64,000 nucleotides of DNA from contig OX387197.1 of the NCBI GenBank assembly GCA_947561715.1, positions 3,415,001 to 3,479,000 of the forward strand, given 5' to 3'. Source of the stretch: Ascidia mentula (taxonomy: Eukaryota > Chordata > Ascidiacea > Phlebobranchia > Ascidiidae). How positions within the stretch are numbered: the first letter of the stretch is position 1; the number at the start of each line of letters is the position of its first letter. Both the position numbers and the translations under genes were made by a program. This document shows positions 1-12,187 of the stretch, piece by piece. The notes beneath the pieces were generated by a model. It did no database searches and was not told where the DNA came from. It saw nothing but the letters and a program-made list of their open reading frames with translations.

Positions 1-1117
1 ATGAAATGGCATGGGCACCGATAAAACCATAAAGGTTATCGAGTCAGGCGCCCATGTAAAGGTAAGAAAGGAAAGGTAAGGGTATTTTTTGCTGTTCACA
101 TAGTTTGCTATTTTAAAGTGCATATGACACGGTCATGGCAATTTTGCGTAAAACTAAAGGTACATCTTTGTATTCCAGACATCGAATCGTTTCAAACATG
201 GGAGAATCCACAAATTACGTTACTTCAAAGGTCAGGACAAGGACAAAATGTTTTTTTGTGTGTGATGTCAAAACTTTAACCTCATCTTTGTGTTCACTTT
301 AATTTGATGATTCCAACATTTCTAGTTACAACTATATTGCGAAAAATACATTAGTGGTTGATTGTGGCGAATTAATCATATCATTTATGACGCGAACTCC
401 TAGGCAACGCTACTGTCGGACGAAAAGTGGTACTATGACAGAATAACAGTGTAGTGTTGCCTAATCAGCTAATTTGGTATCTCTGCGGTCTTTGTCAACC
501 TCAAAATGTAATTACTTATATCTTTTGCTGTGAGTGGACAAAACGACAATGCTAAACTAATGGTTTGTCTCTGTCGTGTTTTCAAAAGTTCATGTATCAC
601 GTTAGCGATCATAAATCCTTTAACCACAAGAATACCCTGTCCCAGTAACTGTTTTATTATTACACAACTAAATAAGACATAATAAGTCGAAACAGCCGCC
701 ATCTGTCTGCAGCTCAAATTAACATCAAAATCCGTTTGTTGCACTTGTTTACTTGTTGTGCCCTGTTTAATGCAAAACTATACTAAATCATTTTTACAAT
801 ATTTTCCATTCCTACTCATAAGGTTTGCTGCCAGCACTCGCACGACTAAAGCTCCTTCTATGACGTCACGCAACAATAATCTCGCTTTCGCACGATTTCG
901 TTCGCTACGGTTTAAACGTAACTTTGATCAGCTGTATCTCAGAAACCAGTCGCCGTATCAAGCTACGTTTTTTGGCAAAAATGTTTAAAAATGATGACCA
1001 TCTCTTAGTTTAATTAGTAATATGCTTTATTTTTCCGTGTCACATGCACTTTAAACCGTGTCTTTTAAAGGTTTAAACCACGTTGCTCTTGTGTTAATAA
1101 GTTTACCAAACACTTAC
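1..1117. other. Left edge; no gene firmly recognised
   Basis: This stretch should hold the continuation (exon 6 onward) of the minus-strand ARM-array gene, but I cannot identify it. In the array the next exon normally lies 220-360 bp past exon 5, and nothing with the matching sequence is present there. A minus-strand open piece at 500-570 with usable splice borders has only vague similarity. At 11-61 on the plus strand a short open stretch (MGTDKTIKVIESGAHVK) ends at a good GTAAG donor and looks faintly like an ARM helix, but it is too short to call. Confidence 0.4.
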
Positions 1118-4100
1118 CATGATCCCTTTCGTGTTCATGGCGTACCAACTTAGCAAATCAACAACTTCCATGACTTTCAAAAATTTCTCATTATTGCTTG
1201 ACATTTTGTGGAGAAGTGATGCCGACATCAAGATGATTTCGCCTTCCGTCTGCAAGTAAGGAAAAAGCAACAGTCAGTATCAGAAGTAACAACAAAAGTG
1301 CGACGTAACAACAAATGTGCGCTTCATTTATGTTTATACTACGTTGTGTTGTCTACAATATACCAATGTTGCTGAAAGAGAGCTTTAGGCAATTTCAAAT
1401 ATTGCAATCATAGCTAAAGTGTCAAGATAAAATTGCTTCGTTTCGTCGTTGTTACTTGAATGAAATATGACTTTTTACTATTACAAAGCATTCGGCAGGA
1501 CGTAAGCATTGAAATCAATTGTTTAGTTTCCATTGGTGTGTGTTCAGAGACATAAAAGTAGACTTGCCTCTAAATTTTGTTTAAAAGTGTCTTTGTACTT
1601 TTCTAGGAAGGCGATCAAGTTTGACAGAATTCCACAAGCTGCAATATTTTCAGATAATTTATCACTAACTGCGCTGAACTTCATACAAACACTCAAAAGT
1701 TTTTGAATATTTTTCCAGTCCTCCCTGCAATATACATTTAAACCAAATTACCTTCTTGTCAGACAAGTCAATGAAATATTTCATGATTTACGACAGATTC
1801 ACCCACCAACACAAATTGTAAACAAATGAAAATCTTAACAAACTTAACGCTCTATACAACCAACAAGTAAATTTTGACATACGTTTCCAACTTGGCTTTT
1901 TCTTCTGAATAAATGTCAATGTAGACTTTAAATATATCGGCAGCGCCACCTAGCGCCAGGTAATCGCCGACTTTCTGCAAAATTATGTCACAAAATCAGA
2001 TTCACTACGTTGGTGATCACGAACATGAACTTGACCAACACCAACCTTAATTGAGCTGCTGTTCTCAAGTCGGGCCCACGAGAAATACTTCGACAAGGCT
2101 TCAAGAATGGTTAATGCTGACTTCCCCATGCATTTATGTTCCTTGTCGGTTTCCATATCACGCTTGGCTTCATCCATATAATGTTTGAGATAAAATAGGA
2201 AACCTGGTAGGCCCAAAATAGTAATTTCTATTCAACGATTAACGCATTATTTTAGAGTTTTTCTAAGGTGAATTTCTGTCAATCAGAATTTACATTTTTT
2301 GTCAATTGGCTTGGTTTCATTTTCCACGTTGACGGACAATTGTTCTTCAGTTGAAAAACGTTCGACATTTCTCTCCCTAAATTTGTTGACCAGAATGAAC
2401 GTACAACAAACTGACAAGCTGTGGTTTTCATCGATCTAACAAAACAGGGAACTTATAGAGGAAAAAGCTTTTGTATTTAAGTGTGGAGTGTTATTACATT
2501 ACAAGATAGTACTGAAAAAAAATTAAACATCATAAAGCTTGTAAAGAACAATCTTGAAGTGGAAAATTGTTTGACTTCGACGTACGGTTTGTTAACCATG
2601 ACTTTTACATTTTAAACAAGTTACACTTGTGTTTATGGGGTTATCAAATACTTACCATAATTCCTTTCGTGTTCCTAGCGTACCAACTTAGCAAATCAAC
2701 ATCTTTGCCTTGGAAGAATATTTGGTTGTTGCTTGGAAACGAAAGTTTGTTGAGAAATAAAAGCGACTCAACGACGATTTTGCCTTCCGTCTGCAAGTAA
2801 GGGATAAGCATACGTCTTTGTGAGATCCAGGAACTCAAGTGATAACAACACTTCATGTGATACTCTTTTGTAGTACGTTCAGTTAGTTACATTATACCAA
2901 ATAATATGTAAATGCGCCATACGAAGTTGCAAATATGGTAATTGTATCAAAAGCAACAAGATCCAAAGGCTTGTATTCGCTGTCTCTAGGACGGAAAACT
3001 AATTAATATTACAAAGCATTTGGCATAAGTGGTAAAATAATATGCTTCATAAAATTAAATGTGTTTTGAAGACTAACCTCAAAATTTTGTCGAAAAGAAT
3101 GCTTGTACTTTTGTAGGAAGGCAAATGCATTGGACGCAATTCCACAAGATGCAATCTTTTCAGCAAACTTATCACTAATTTCCTTGAACTTCAAACAAAC
3201 ATGGAAAATGTTTTCAACATTTTTGCAGTTGATCCTGCAATAAAACAATTTAACTTAATTTTGGACATCTTAACTAAACACTGTGATACATTAATGCAGT
3301 AACATGATGTTTTAAGTACGACAGGGTAACCCACCAACACGTTTAAACCTAACAAAACAACAAGAAAATCTTGAGTAGTGTATAGGTGACAGAGGAATGG
3401 AACAAACTTCCGTCCTGTCTCAGAGATTCGCTTTCGGATTGGTAGACTGGAAGGAGAACTCTTTCCTTTTCCGCCCAATGCATTTTAAATGTCAAATAGT
3501 CTTTGATTGGGAGTATGATACAATTCTATCTGAACTGGAAAGTACGCAGAGAGACACTCTCTCTCTCTCTCTCTGTGTGATTATATTTTAGGTTGTCCCC
3601 GGTTTGACCTTTGTCCGTTGATCATTGAACATAATTTCGTCAAGTTTCTATTTGATTTACTTCGATGTACGTCGACCTGATTGGTCTTTGTCTTCGCAAA
3701 GCTAAATCGTTTTTTGGCGTGTGAATTGTTTTCTGTATGCTTGGGTCGGCGTCATGATTTTTATGACATCGCGCTGTCGATATGCTCCCGGATAATCACT
3801 GTAGATAATTACAACAGCTTAAAGCAAGACATTCTTTAGTATGTAAAGAGGCCAGACCACATGATATCCAGGGTGGGTAAAAGAATAGTGCAAGCGTTAG
3901 GGAAATAGCGGAAATAAAAATTCATGTAGGAATGGACAGTGGTATTTCGCTCGTTTTCGGGGCGCTTTACGCTGCGCTTTTGAACCTGCGCCTGCTCCCC
4001 GCGCACGCTTAGGTCGACTTGTGGAAAACTGCACGTGCGGTGGCAGAATGTTGACGAAAAGCGCGACTTTTGGTTCAGCCTTGCAGAGCGTATTTAAAAC

Positions 4101-7100
4101 TGGCGCGTGTTTATCGAAAGTCGAAACATAAGCAAACACTCTAGCTTGCAGACGAAACTTGTCAGGTGTTTCTAAACGACAATGAAATACCAAATACCCA
4201 TGCGCGGCCGATGTGACTGCCCTGGGTGAATAAAACGCGAAAGATTTTACTGCTTTCACACATCAAGTCATCAAGAATAAAAAAGGTTTCGCACGCCTGT
4301 CTCCGCAGAGGTAGGAGCACCCTGCACGAATTCAATTGTGTTAGGTAGGGTCTCGTACGCAGGCTGTCATTGACCATAGCACCAAATAATCCGTTCTGAA
4401 CATTGTAATGAGGTTTTTCTTTTGTTATACGCACGACAAAACAAGTCTTTTCACTCCCAGTTGGCCCAGAAATAAGGCATTTAAACGAGTGCGCAAATCC
4501 CAAATTATTACAAAAGCGAATAACGGAATTTAAATGATTTCCACCTACCGCTGCGCTTACAAATTCACGCCCCTAACTCGCACACGATCAGGTCAAACTG
4601 ATAATTGTACGAATCGAGAATTGCAAACAATTATAACAATGTGAAATTCGATCGCAATACCTACTAAAATTTCAGACTAAGATTAGCTTCAGAAAGAGAC
4701 ACATAAAATACTTTTGACAATATTTACGTGTGCGACATCAAAACAATTTTTTCCAAATTGTCTGATTGTACACGACCTTTGTGATGAAAATAAATCGAGA
4801 CTAAAACAGCTATCAACTGGACGGACAAAAGTCAGATCGGGAACATGACTAAAATACAATCACAGACAGAGAGAGTCCCATAAAAATGCATGTGAAGGAA
4901 TTAGCATTCCTTCCCTGTCTCACAATCGGCAAGAAAATATCAGAAACAGGAGGTAAGTTTCTGAGATACTTATCCTGTCACCTATATACTACTATTGTGG
5001 CTCACGTTTCCAACTTGGCCGTTTTGTCCAAGTAAATGTCAAAGTAGGCTTTAAAAATATCGGCAGCGCCACCTAGCGCCAGATAATCGCCTGAATTCAA
5101 ATTCGTCTAAAACAGAAACAGATTGTAAAAGCTGGTGATCGCGCACGCGATCATACCAACCCTAAAGAAGCTAAAAAAATTCAGTGTATAGAATGTATGA
5201 CCCTTGTACTTCAACAGGGCTTCAAGAAGGGCTGACATTGACGGCCCCATGCGTTTATGTTCCTTGTCAGATTCCAAGTCACGCTTGGCTTCATCCAGGT
5301 AATATTTGAGGTAAAAAAGAAAACCTGGTACACGTTAAAAATTGTTTCTATTCTGCAACAAACACGTCATTCTGAGAGTTTTTCTTAGTTGTTTTCATTA
5401 TCGATTTATCAGATTTGCTCTCATATGACACGTTTGAGTTTTTTTTTAAGAGAAGGAATTGTATACATGTATTTTTATGTTACTTTTTTTATCAAATGAT
5501 TCCGTTTCCTTTTCCATGCTCCCTGACATTCCGTAATCGTTTGCAACAATTTCACCAATTTCATCTTTAAATATGTTGACCAGAATGAACGTACAACAAA
5601 CTGACAAGCTGTGATTTTCATCGATCTAACAAAACAGGGAATAAAGGAATAACTTTGGATTTTAAATAAATAAGAAAAATAGTATGTTTTGCCATCCACA
5701 TTCTTGGTGCCTCTCACCGGTGTTGGGCAACCTAATTATCAAAGAACCGTTTCCAAATCCCGGTCTTTACAGTCACTATATGATTTGTGGAGTGATATTA
5801 CATTACAAGATTGTACAGACTAAAAATGCCCATAATTTTAAGGTTCGGAAAACATAATGAACCGTTAAAACGATCTTGTGAGTTGAAAATTGTTTGACTT
5901 CGACGTACGGCTTGTTAACCATGATTTTTACATTTTAAACAAGTTACACTTGTATTTATGGGGTTATCAAATACTTACCATAATCCCTTTTGTGTTCATG
6001 GCGTACCAACTTATCAAATCAACATCTTTGCCTTGGAAGAATATTTGGTTTGGAAACGAAAGGAAACGAAAAGCTCTGCTTGGAAACGAAAGTTTGTTGA
6101 GAAATAAAAGCGACTCAACGACGATTTTGCCTTCCATCTGCAATTGTAGTACGTTCATTTAGTTACAATATACCAAATAATATGTAAATGCGCCAAAACA
6201 AGTTGCAAATACGGAAATTGTATCAAAAGTAACAAGATCTAAAGGCTTGGAATCGTTGTTTCCGGGACGGAAAATGGTTTAACATTACAAAGTATTCGGC
6301 ATAAGTGGTGAAATTATTTGTTTCATGAAATTAACTGTGTTTTGAAGACTGACCTCAAAATTTTGTCGAAAAGAATGCTTGTACTTTTCTAGGAAGGCAA
6401 ATGCATTGGACGCAATTCCACAGGCTGCAATCTTTATAGCAAACTTATCACTAATTTTCTTGAACTTTAAACAAACACGAAAAAGGTTTTCAACATTTTT
6501 GAAGTCTTTCCTGAAATAAAACATTTAACCAATTTACTCTCACGTCTGAAAACTTGAATATTTTTTATTGCTCTTCATCAATACAGTCACAGGATGTTTG
6601 AAATACGACAGGTTTACTTACCAACCCAAATTATGAAACGCAAGAAAATGTTAACAAACATAACACCTAATAATATAATAATAAGTAAATTTTAACTCAC
6701 GTTTCCAACTTGGCTTTTTCGTCCGAATAAATGTCAAAGTAAATATTTAAAACTGGCGCGTGTTTATCGAAAGTCGAAACATAAGCAAACACTCTAGCTT
6801 GCAGACGAAACTTGTCAGGTGTTTCTAAACGACAATGAAATACCAAATACCCATGCGCGGCCGATGTGACTGCCCTGGGTGAATAAACCGCGAAAGATTT
6901 TACTGCTTTCACACATCAAGTCATCAAGAATAAAAAAGGTTTCGCACGCCTGTCTCCGCAGAGGTAGGAGCACCCTGCACGAATTCAATTGTGTTAGGTA
7001 GGGTCTCGTACGCAGGCTGTCATTGACCATAGCACCAAATAATCCGTTCTGAACATTGTAATGAGGTTTTTCTTTTGTTATACGCACGACAAAACAAGTC

Positions 7101-9775
7101 TTTTCACTCCCAGTTGGCCCAGAAATAAGGCATTTAAACGAGTGCGCAAATCCCAAATTATTACAAAAGCGAATAACGGAATTTAAATGATTTCCACCTA
7201 CCGCTGCGCTTACACATTCACGCCCCTAACTCGCACACGATCAGTTCAAACTGATAATTGTACGAATCGAGAATCGCAAACAATTATAACAATGTGAAAT
7301 TCGATCGCAATACCTACTAAAATTTCAGACTAAGATTAGCTTCAGAAAGAGACACATAAAATACTTTTGACAATATTTACGTGTGCGACATCAAAACAAT
7401 TTTTTTCCAAATTGTCTGATTGTACACGACCTTTGTGATGAAAATAAATCGAGACTAAAACAGCTATCAACTGGACGGACAAAAGTCAGATCGGGAACAT
7501 GACTAAAATACAATCACAGACAGAGAGAGTCCCATAAAAATGCATATGAAGGAATTAGCATTCCTTCCCTGTCTCACAATCGGCAAGAAAATATCAGAAA
7601 CAGGAGGTAAGTTTCTGAGATACTTATTCTGTCACCTATATACTACTATTGTGGCTCACGTTTCCAACTTGGCCGTTTTGTCCAAGTAAATGTCAAAGTA
7701 GGCTTTAAAAATATTGGCAGCGCCACCTAGCGCCAGATAATCGCCAGATTTCACCAAATTCGTCTAAAACAGAAACAGATTGTAAAAGCTGGTGATCGCG
7801 CACGCGATCATACCAACCTCAAAGAAGCTAAAAAAATTCAGTGTATAGAATGTTTGACCCTTGTACTTCAACAGGGCTTCAAGAAGGGCTGACATTGACG
7901 GCCCCATGCGTTTATGTTCCTTGTCAGATTCCAAGTCACGCTTGGCTTCATCCAGGTAATATTTGAGGTAAAAAAGAAAACCTGGTACACGTTAAAAATT
8001 GTTTCTATTCTGCAACAAACACGTCATTCTGAGAGTTTTTCTTAGTTGTTTTCATTATCGATTTATCAGATTTGCTCTCATATGACACGTTTGAGTTTTT
8101 TTTTAAGAGAAGGAATTGTATAAATGTATTTTTATGTTACTTTTTTTATCAAATGATTCCGTTTCCTTTTCCATGCTCCCTGACATTCCGTAATCGTTTG
8201 CAACAATTTCACCAATTTCATCTTTAAATATGTTGACCAGAATGAACGTACAACAAACTGACAAGCTGTGATTTTCATTGATCTAACAAAACAGGGAATA
8301 AACGAATAACTTTGGATTTTAAATAAATAAGAAAAATAGTATGTTTTGCCATCCACATTCTTGGTGCCTCTCACCGGTGTTGGGCAACCTAACTATCAAA
8401 GAACCGCATCCAAATCCCGGTCTTTACAGTCACTATATGATTTGTGGAGTGATATTACATTACAAGATAGTACAGACTAAAAATGCCCATAATTTTAAGG
8501 TTCGGAAAACATAATGAACCGTTAAAAGAACGATCTTGTGAGTTGAAAATTGTTTGACTTCGACGTACGGCCTGTTAACCATGACTTTTACATTTTAAAC
8601 AAGTAACACTTGTATTGATGGGGTTATCAAATACTTACCATAATCCCTTTTGTGTTCCTAGCGTACCAACTTATCAAATCAACATCTTTGCCTTGGAAGA
8701 ATTTTTGGTTTGGAAACGAAAGGAAACGAAAAGCTTTGCTTGGAAACGAAAGTTTGTTGAGAAATAAAAGCGACTCAACGACGGTTTTGCCTTCCATCTG
8801 CAATTGTAGTACGTTCATTTAGTTACAATATACCAAATAATATGTAAATGCGCCATAACAAGTCGCAAATACGGAAATTGTATCAAAAGTAACAAGATCT
8901 AAAGGCTTGGAATCGTTGTTTCCGGGACGGAAAATGGTTTAACATTACAAAGTATTCGGCATAAGTGGTGAAATTATTTGTTTCATGAAATTAACTGTGT
9001 TTTGAAGACTGACCTCACAATTTTTTCGAAAAGAATGTTTGTACTTTTCTAGGAAGGCAAATGCATTGGACGCAATTCCACAGGCTGTAATCTTTCTAGC
9101 AAACTTATCACTAATTTCCTTGAACTTTAAACAAACACGAAAAAGGTTTTCAACATTTTTGAAGTCTTTCCTGAAATAAAACATTTAACCAATTTACTCT
9201 CACGTCAGAAAACTTGAAGTATTTTTTAATGCTCTTCATACAGTCACAGGATGTTTGAAATACGACAGGTTTACTTACCAACACAAATTATGAAACGCAA
9301 GAAAATGTTAACAAACATAACACCTAATAATATAATAATAAGTAAATTTTAACTCACGTTTCCAACTTGGCTTTTTCGTCCGAATAAATGTCAAAGTAAA
9401 CTTTAAAGAGATGAACAGCGCCACTTTTTGCCAGAAAATCTCCGACCTCCTGTAATACCTCATAGGTTTTACACAGTATACGCACAAATATGATTTTTGA
9501 GTATTATCGTCTCTTTAATACTAACTTGACGCGTAACATTCTCTGAATCTTTTATATTAAGCAAGACTTCAACAAACGCTAAAGTCGATTCCCCCATGCG
9601 TTTATGTTCCTTGTCAGATTCCAAGTCGCGCTTGGCTTCGTTCATGTATTTTGCCACTTGATTCAGGTAATCTGTGAAGTTAACATTTCAATTCAGTTTG
9701 GTGAAAGAATTAAGTATACTTACCTTTGCCGTGAAATTTCCGTACTTCCAAAACAGGCCCGCCGCCCTCATCCAT
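1118..9775 (-). CDS. Tandem-module armadillo-repeat protein (3' end not found), paralogue of the neighbouring ARM-TIR gene
   Basis: Exons in coding order: 9775-9724 (start ATG at 9775); module 1 9671-9526, 9449-9358, 9170-9014, 8797-8639, 8282-8141; module 2 7981-7818, 7763-7660, 6510-6354, 6137-5979, 5625-5484; module 3 5324-5161, 5106-5006, 3234-3078, 2790-2656, 2435-2294; module 4 2203-2046, 1974-1883, 1724-1568, 1249-1118. Each module repeats exons 2-6 of the ARM-TIR gene: a DEAKRD..DKEHKRMG helix, a YFDIYSDEKAKLE segment, a leucine-rich ARM-like exon, a DLISWYARNTKGI exon and a short exon. All borders are splice-compatible and intron phases match, so 2712 nt (904 codons) read without a stop. 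ARM repeats form protein-binding solenoids; the partner and role are unknown. Whether a TIR domain follows to the left cannot be seen. The last exon-4 copy uses a GC donor. One duplicated half-exon (6695-6743) has no acceptor and is probably skipped. A decayed gene that still keeps its frame is possible but less likely. Confidence 0.72.
3374..4993 (-). mobile_element. Polinton (Maverick/adintovirus)-like fossil, short and broken
   Basis: The element sits in the intron between exons 3 and 4 of module 3. Its ends form imperfect inverted repeats, both beginning AGTAGT and sharing TATAGGTGACAG just inside; an AG start is usual for Polintons. Six-base flanks (ATCTTG and ATTGTG) could be a worn target duplication. 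Inside, on the minus strand, is a region resembling the Polinton packaging ATPase (4162-4503), with a P-loop-like stretch and a later DDLM..LFTQGSH stretch, and an overlapping unassigned region with a basic tail (3897-4259). At 1.6 kb against the usual 15-20 kb, most of the element is missing. A (CT)n tract lies near 3553-3577. The family call rests on the ATPase resemblance and termini only. Confidence 0.55.
4091..9400. repeat. Recent tandem duplication, two units of about 2.65 kb
   Basis: Unit A is 4091-6743 and unit B is 6744-9400. They align at a nearly constant offset of 2653-2660 bp. Long stretches differ only at scattered bases, and exon 4 differs at only a few codons between units. 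The left breakpoint lies inside the Polinton-like fossil and the right one inside exon 3 of the ARM array, so the junction at 6743/6744 fuses fossil DNA to a half exon. A short TTTAAA match near both breakpoints could have mediated the joining. Assembly of two haplotypes in series would give the same picture. Confidence 0.85.
6744..7647 (-). mobile_element. Second, partial copy of the Polinton-like fossil
   Basis: This is the right-hand part of the element at 3374-4993, copied by the host's 2.65-kb tandem duplication and not by a separate insertion. It keeps the ATPase-like region (6815-7156) and the AGTAGT-type terminus at 7647, and its other end is the duplication breakpoint. The two copies are nearly identical, so the duplication is recent, whereas the two termini of the full fossil differ, so the insertion is older. 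Confidence 0.6.
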
Positions 9776-11133
9776 TGTGTTTGGTAACTGACTCTTTGAA
9801 CCGTTACAAAACAATTATATATACCTACAGTTCACAGCTTTTAATGCTTAACTTCTGGTTAGGAGTGCTTCGTTGGCGATAACAATTTAAAGAATAACTA
9901 CGAGTAATGATCCTGATCTAAAGGTAATATTTTGTATTAGGTTTGTTGGCATCGAAGCCCAGGCATTGAAGCCAATCGGGATCAGCCTGTATTTCCCAAA
10001 AATTCGAAGCGAGATCTGAAAATCAAGCTCCCGGTGAGGTTTAAACCTAACGCTCTATTGACTGAAATACGGGGCGTATTACGGTCAAGTTACATTGGTG
10101 CGCAAGCGTACAAACTGCCAGACGACCTTAAAACATACGTCGGGGATCGTCACCACCGAAATCAGACAACGTTCTACCACAACTTCTGTTTTATTTTGCA
10201 CCATTCAAAATTTAATTAATTTTTTCAGTTATCGCAGCAGTCACTGTTACATCTGTGCTCCTTCACCTTTGTCTCAAATTATTTTCGGAGGACGCGATGA
10301 TCTACCCACAGCACACACTGTCGTTGTCTCAAAAGAAATGCGCGGCTAAAGGTATGTAACCGGATAAGTTATGACGAAGAAGTCTTTTGATTTGATGTCA
10401 GTTCACAATCCACAAACGAACAAAGGAATCCTCTGACCTACACAATCACTCGTTGTTTTAATTGAATCTACAAGAACAAAACGCTGTAACGTAACAAAGC
10501 TTAGTAGTGCTTTCTCTTTGTTTGTTCTGACGATACGCAGTACACGGTTTTGTGAAACGAAAACCTCGGTTGTATTTCGTTGCAGCCATAAAGCTTTCAT
10601 GAACAACGCTTAACTGCTAATTTTTCTAAAACGAGAAAAGTAGTTATCTGTGACGTCGATCAGGTCAGCTCCTTATGATGATGGAGCTACACCAATCGCG
10701 TCAGTCAAACTGATGATGACATAAGTTTTTGTCGAAACGTCTTATTTTAACATGACAGTGTTAATAGCAATATGGGCCAGTCTCTTTATACTCAGAATCA
10801 TGAGAAAACCCGTGAGTTGCGTTCCTAGAAAAGTAGTTGTTTTCATAGCGCTTGGAATCATACAAAATTATAAATATAACACTTGGCTTATTAATAATCA
10901 ATCCACACCGGGTCGAATGAAACTGTTATATCTCCATCATTCTTGCCACATAGATCAACGTTTCAATTTTCAACGCATAATTAAGATACAAGCTATGATT
11001 ACATAACGTAAACGCAATATTATTTAGCAAGTTTGTGTGATAGGAGGGACTTGCTTATCAGTTTTGAACTAATAGCCGAAATTTAAAAAATACACTTTTC
11101 TATTTATTTCTCTAAATATTGTGTGCAATGATA
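9776..11133. other. Upstream region of the ARM-array gene; no gene seen
   Basis: No exon with conserved sequence was recognised. The short open frames here have no family features. A segment near 10091-10170, with GGTGCGCAAGCG and GGGGATCGTCACCACCG, resembles two segments near 16490-16590 and 16685-16775 and is probably a dispersed repeat. The promoter of the minus-strand array gene should lie just right of 9775, but I see no distinctive motif. Confidence 0.4.
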
Positions 11134-11238
11134 CGGTGGCCCGTAAGGGCAACGCACGAAAATGTTTAAATCGGTAAATATATTTTAAAATCGACATATG
11201 TTGAAATTCCGATTGGTGAATTTTTAAAATCGACAATC

Positions 11239-11487
11239 GTAGTTTCAGTATTCGCCGATCGGAATTTCAATATTCGCCGATCGGAGTTTAAGTATTCGCC
11301 GATCGGAGTTTCAAAATTCACCAATCGGAATTTCAATATTCGCCGATCGGAGTTTCAATATTCGCCGATCGGAGTTTCAAAATTCACCAATCGGAATTTC
11401 AATATTCGCCGATCGGAATTTCAATATTCGCCGATCGGAGTTTCAAAATTCACCGATCGGAATTTTAATATTCGCCGATCAGAGTTG
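11239..11487. repeat. 22-bp tandem repeats, left arm
   Basis: About 11 head-to-tail copies of a unit reading roughly AATTTCAATATTCGCCGATC. Variants alternate AATTTC/AGTTTC and ATTCGC/ATTCAC. Each unit carries the palindrome CCGATCGG or a one-base variant. Confidence 0.85.
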
Positions 11488-11880
11488 GATTTTAACTTAT
11501 ACCACGTTCATCTGCATGCTCTAGGCAAGCTATGTGCAAAATTTAAAACATCCTACGGCCCGGAAAGGTTTCTAATGTTCGCCTGTATCAAGCGACTACA
11601 CCACTATCTGCTTCGTGTATGTTAGCATCTAAATTTGCAAGTATTGCTGCCTCAATATATCCCTATGTGAAAAAAGGAATCGTCAGAATTGACAACGGAT
11701 GAGTGCTAAAGTTGCACTTGATGTTTTTGGATGGTCACTTTGTTATAATTTGTGTACCTATATACTCGATTGGTTTTTTTTGATAATTCATTTGAAGTTG
11801 TGATCACTCGTGCGTGAAATATATTTCGTTGAAAAAAAATCATTTCGCCGAAATGACAGTAGTTTCAAAGCATGTGCATA

Positions 11881-12115
11881 TCGAAACTCCGATCGGCTAA
11901 TATTGAAACTCCGATCGGCGAATTTTGAAACTCCGATCGGCGAATATTGAAACTCCGATCGACGAATTTTGAAATTCCGATTGGCGAATATTGAAACTCC
12001 GATCGGCGAATATTGAAATTCCGATCGGTGAATTTTGAAACTCCGATCGGCGAATACTTAAACTCCGATCGGCGAATATTGAAATTCCGATCGGCGAATA
12101 CTGAAACTCCGATCG
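11881..12115. repeat. 22-bp tandem repeats, right arm (inverted)
   Basis: The reverse complement of the left-arm array, about 10-11 units, with the same mix of variant units. The matching variant order on the two arms suggests that they copy from each other or were made by one inversion-duplication. Confidence 0.83.
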
Positions 12116-12187
12116 CAATACATATGTCGATTTTAAAATATATTTACCGATTTAAACATTTTCGTGCGTTGCCCTTGCGGGCCACCG

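Larger units (their letters stand above)
11134..12187. mobile_element. Fold-back (long inverted repeat) element with 22-bp satellite arms
   Basis: The outer about 67 bp of each end are almost identical in opposite orientation, starting CGGTGGCCCG. Each end is flanked by TA (11132-11133 and 12188-12189), a Tc1/mariner-type target duplication. Inside the termini each arm carries about 11 copies of a 22-bp unit built around CGATCGG (left arm about 11239-11487, right arm about 11881-12115 in reverse complement). The arms flank a central unique segment of about 390 bp. No transposase frame is present, so this is a non-autonomous element. Single strands could fold into one large hairpin. Confidence 0.85.

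Noticed and set aside
500-570. Candidate exon 6 of array module 4
   Set aside because: Splice borders are possible but the residue similarity is too vague, its length is half that of other copies, and it is farther away than expected.
6695-6743. Half copy of exon 3 as a used exon
   Set aside because: It has a donor but no acceptor because the duplication junction cuts it; the complete exon at 7763-7660 splices in phase to 6510.
11239-12115. Regularly spaced short repeats resembling a CRISPR array
   Set aside because: The repeats are contiguous with no unique spacers, form inverted arms of a TA-flanked element, and lie in animal DNA.
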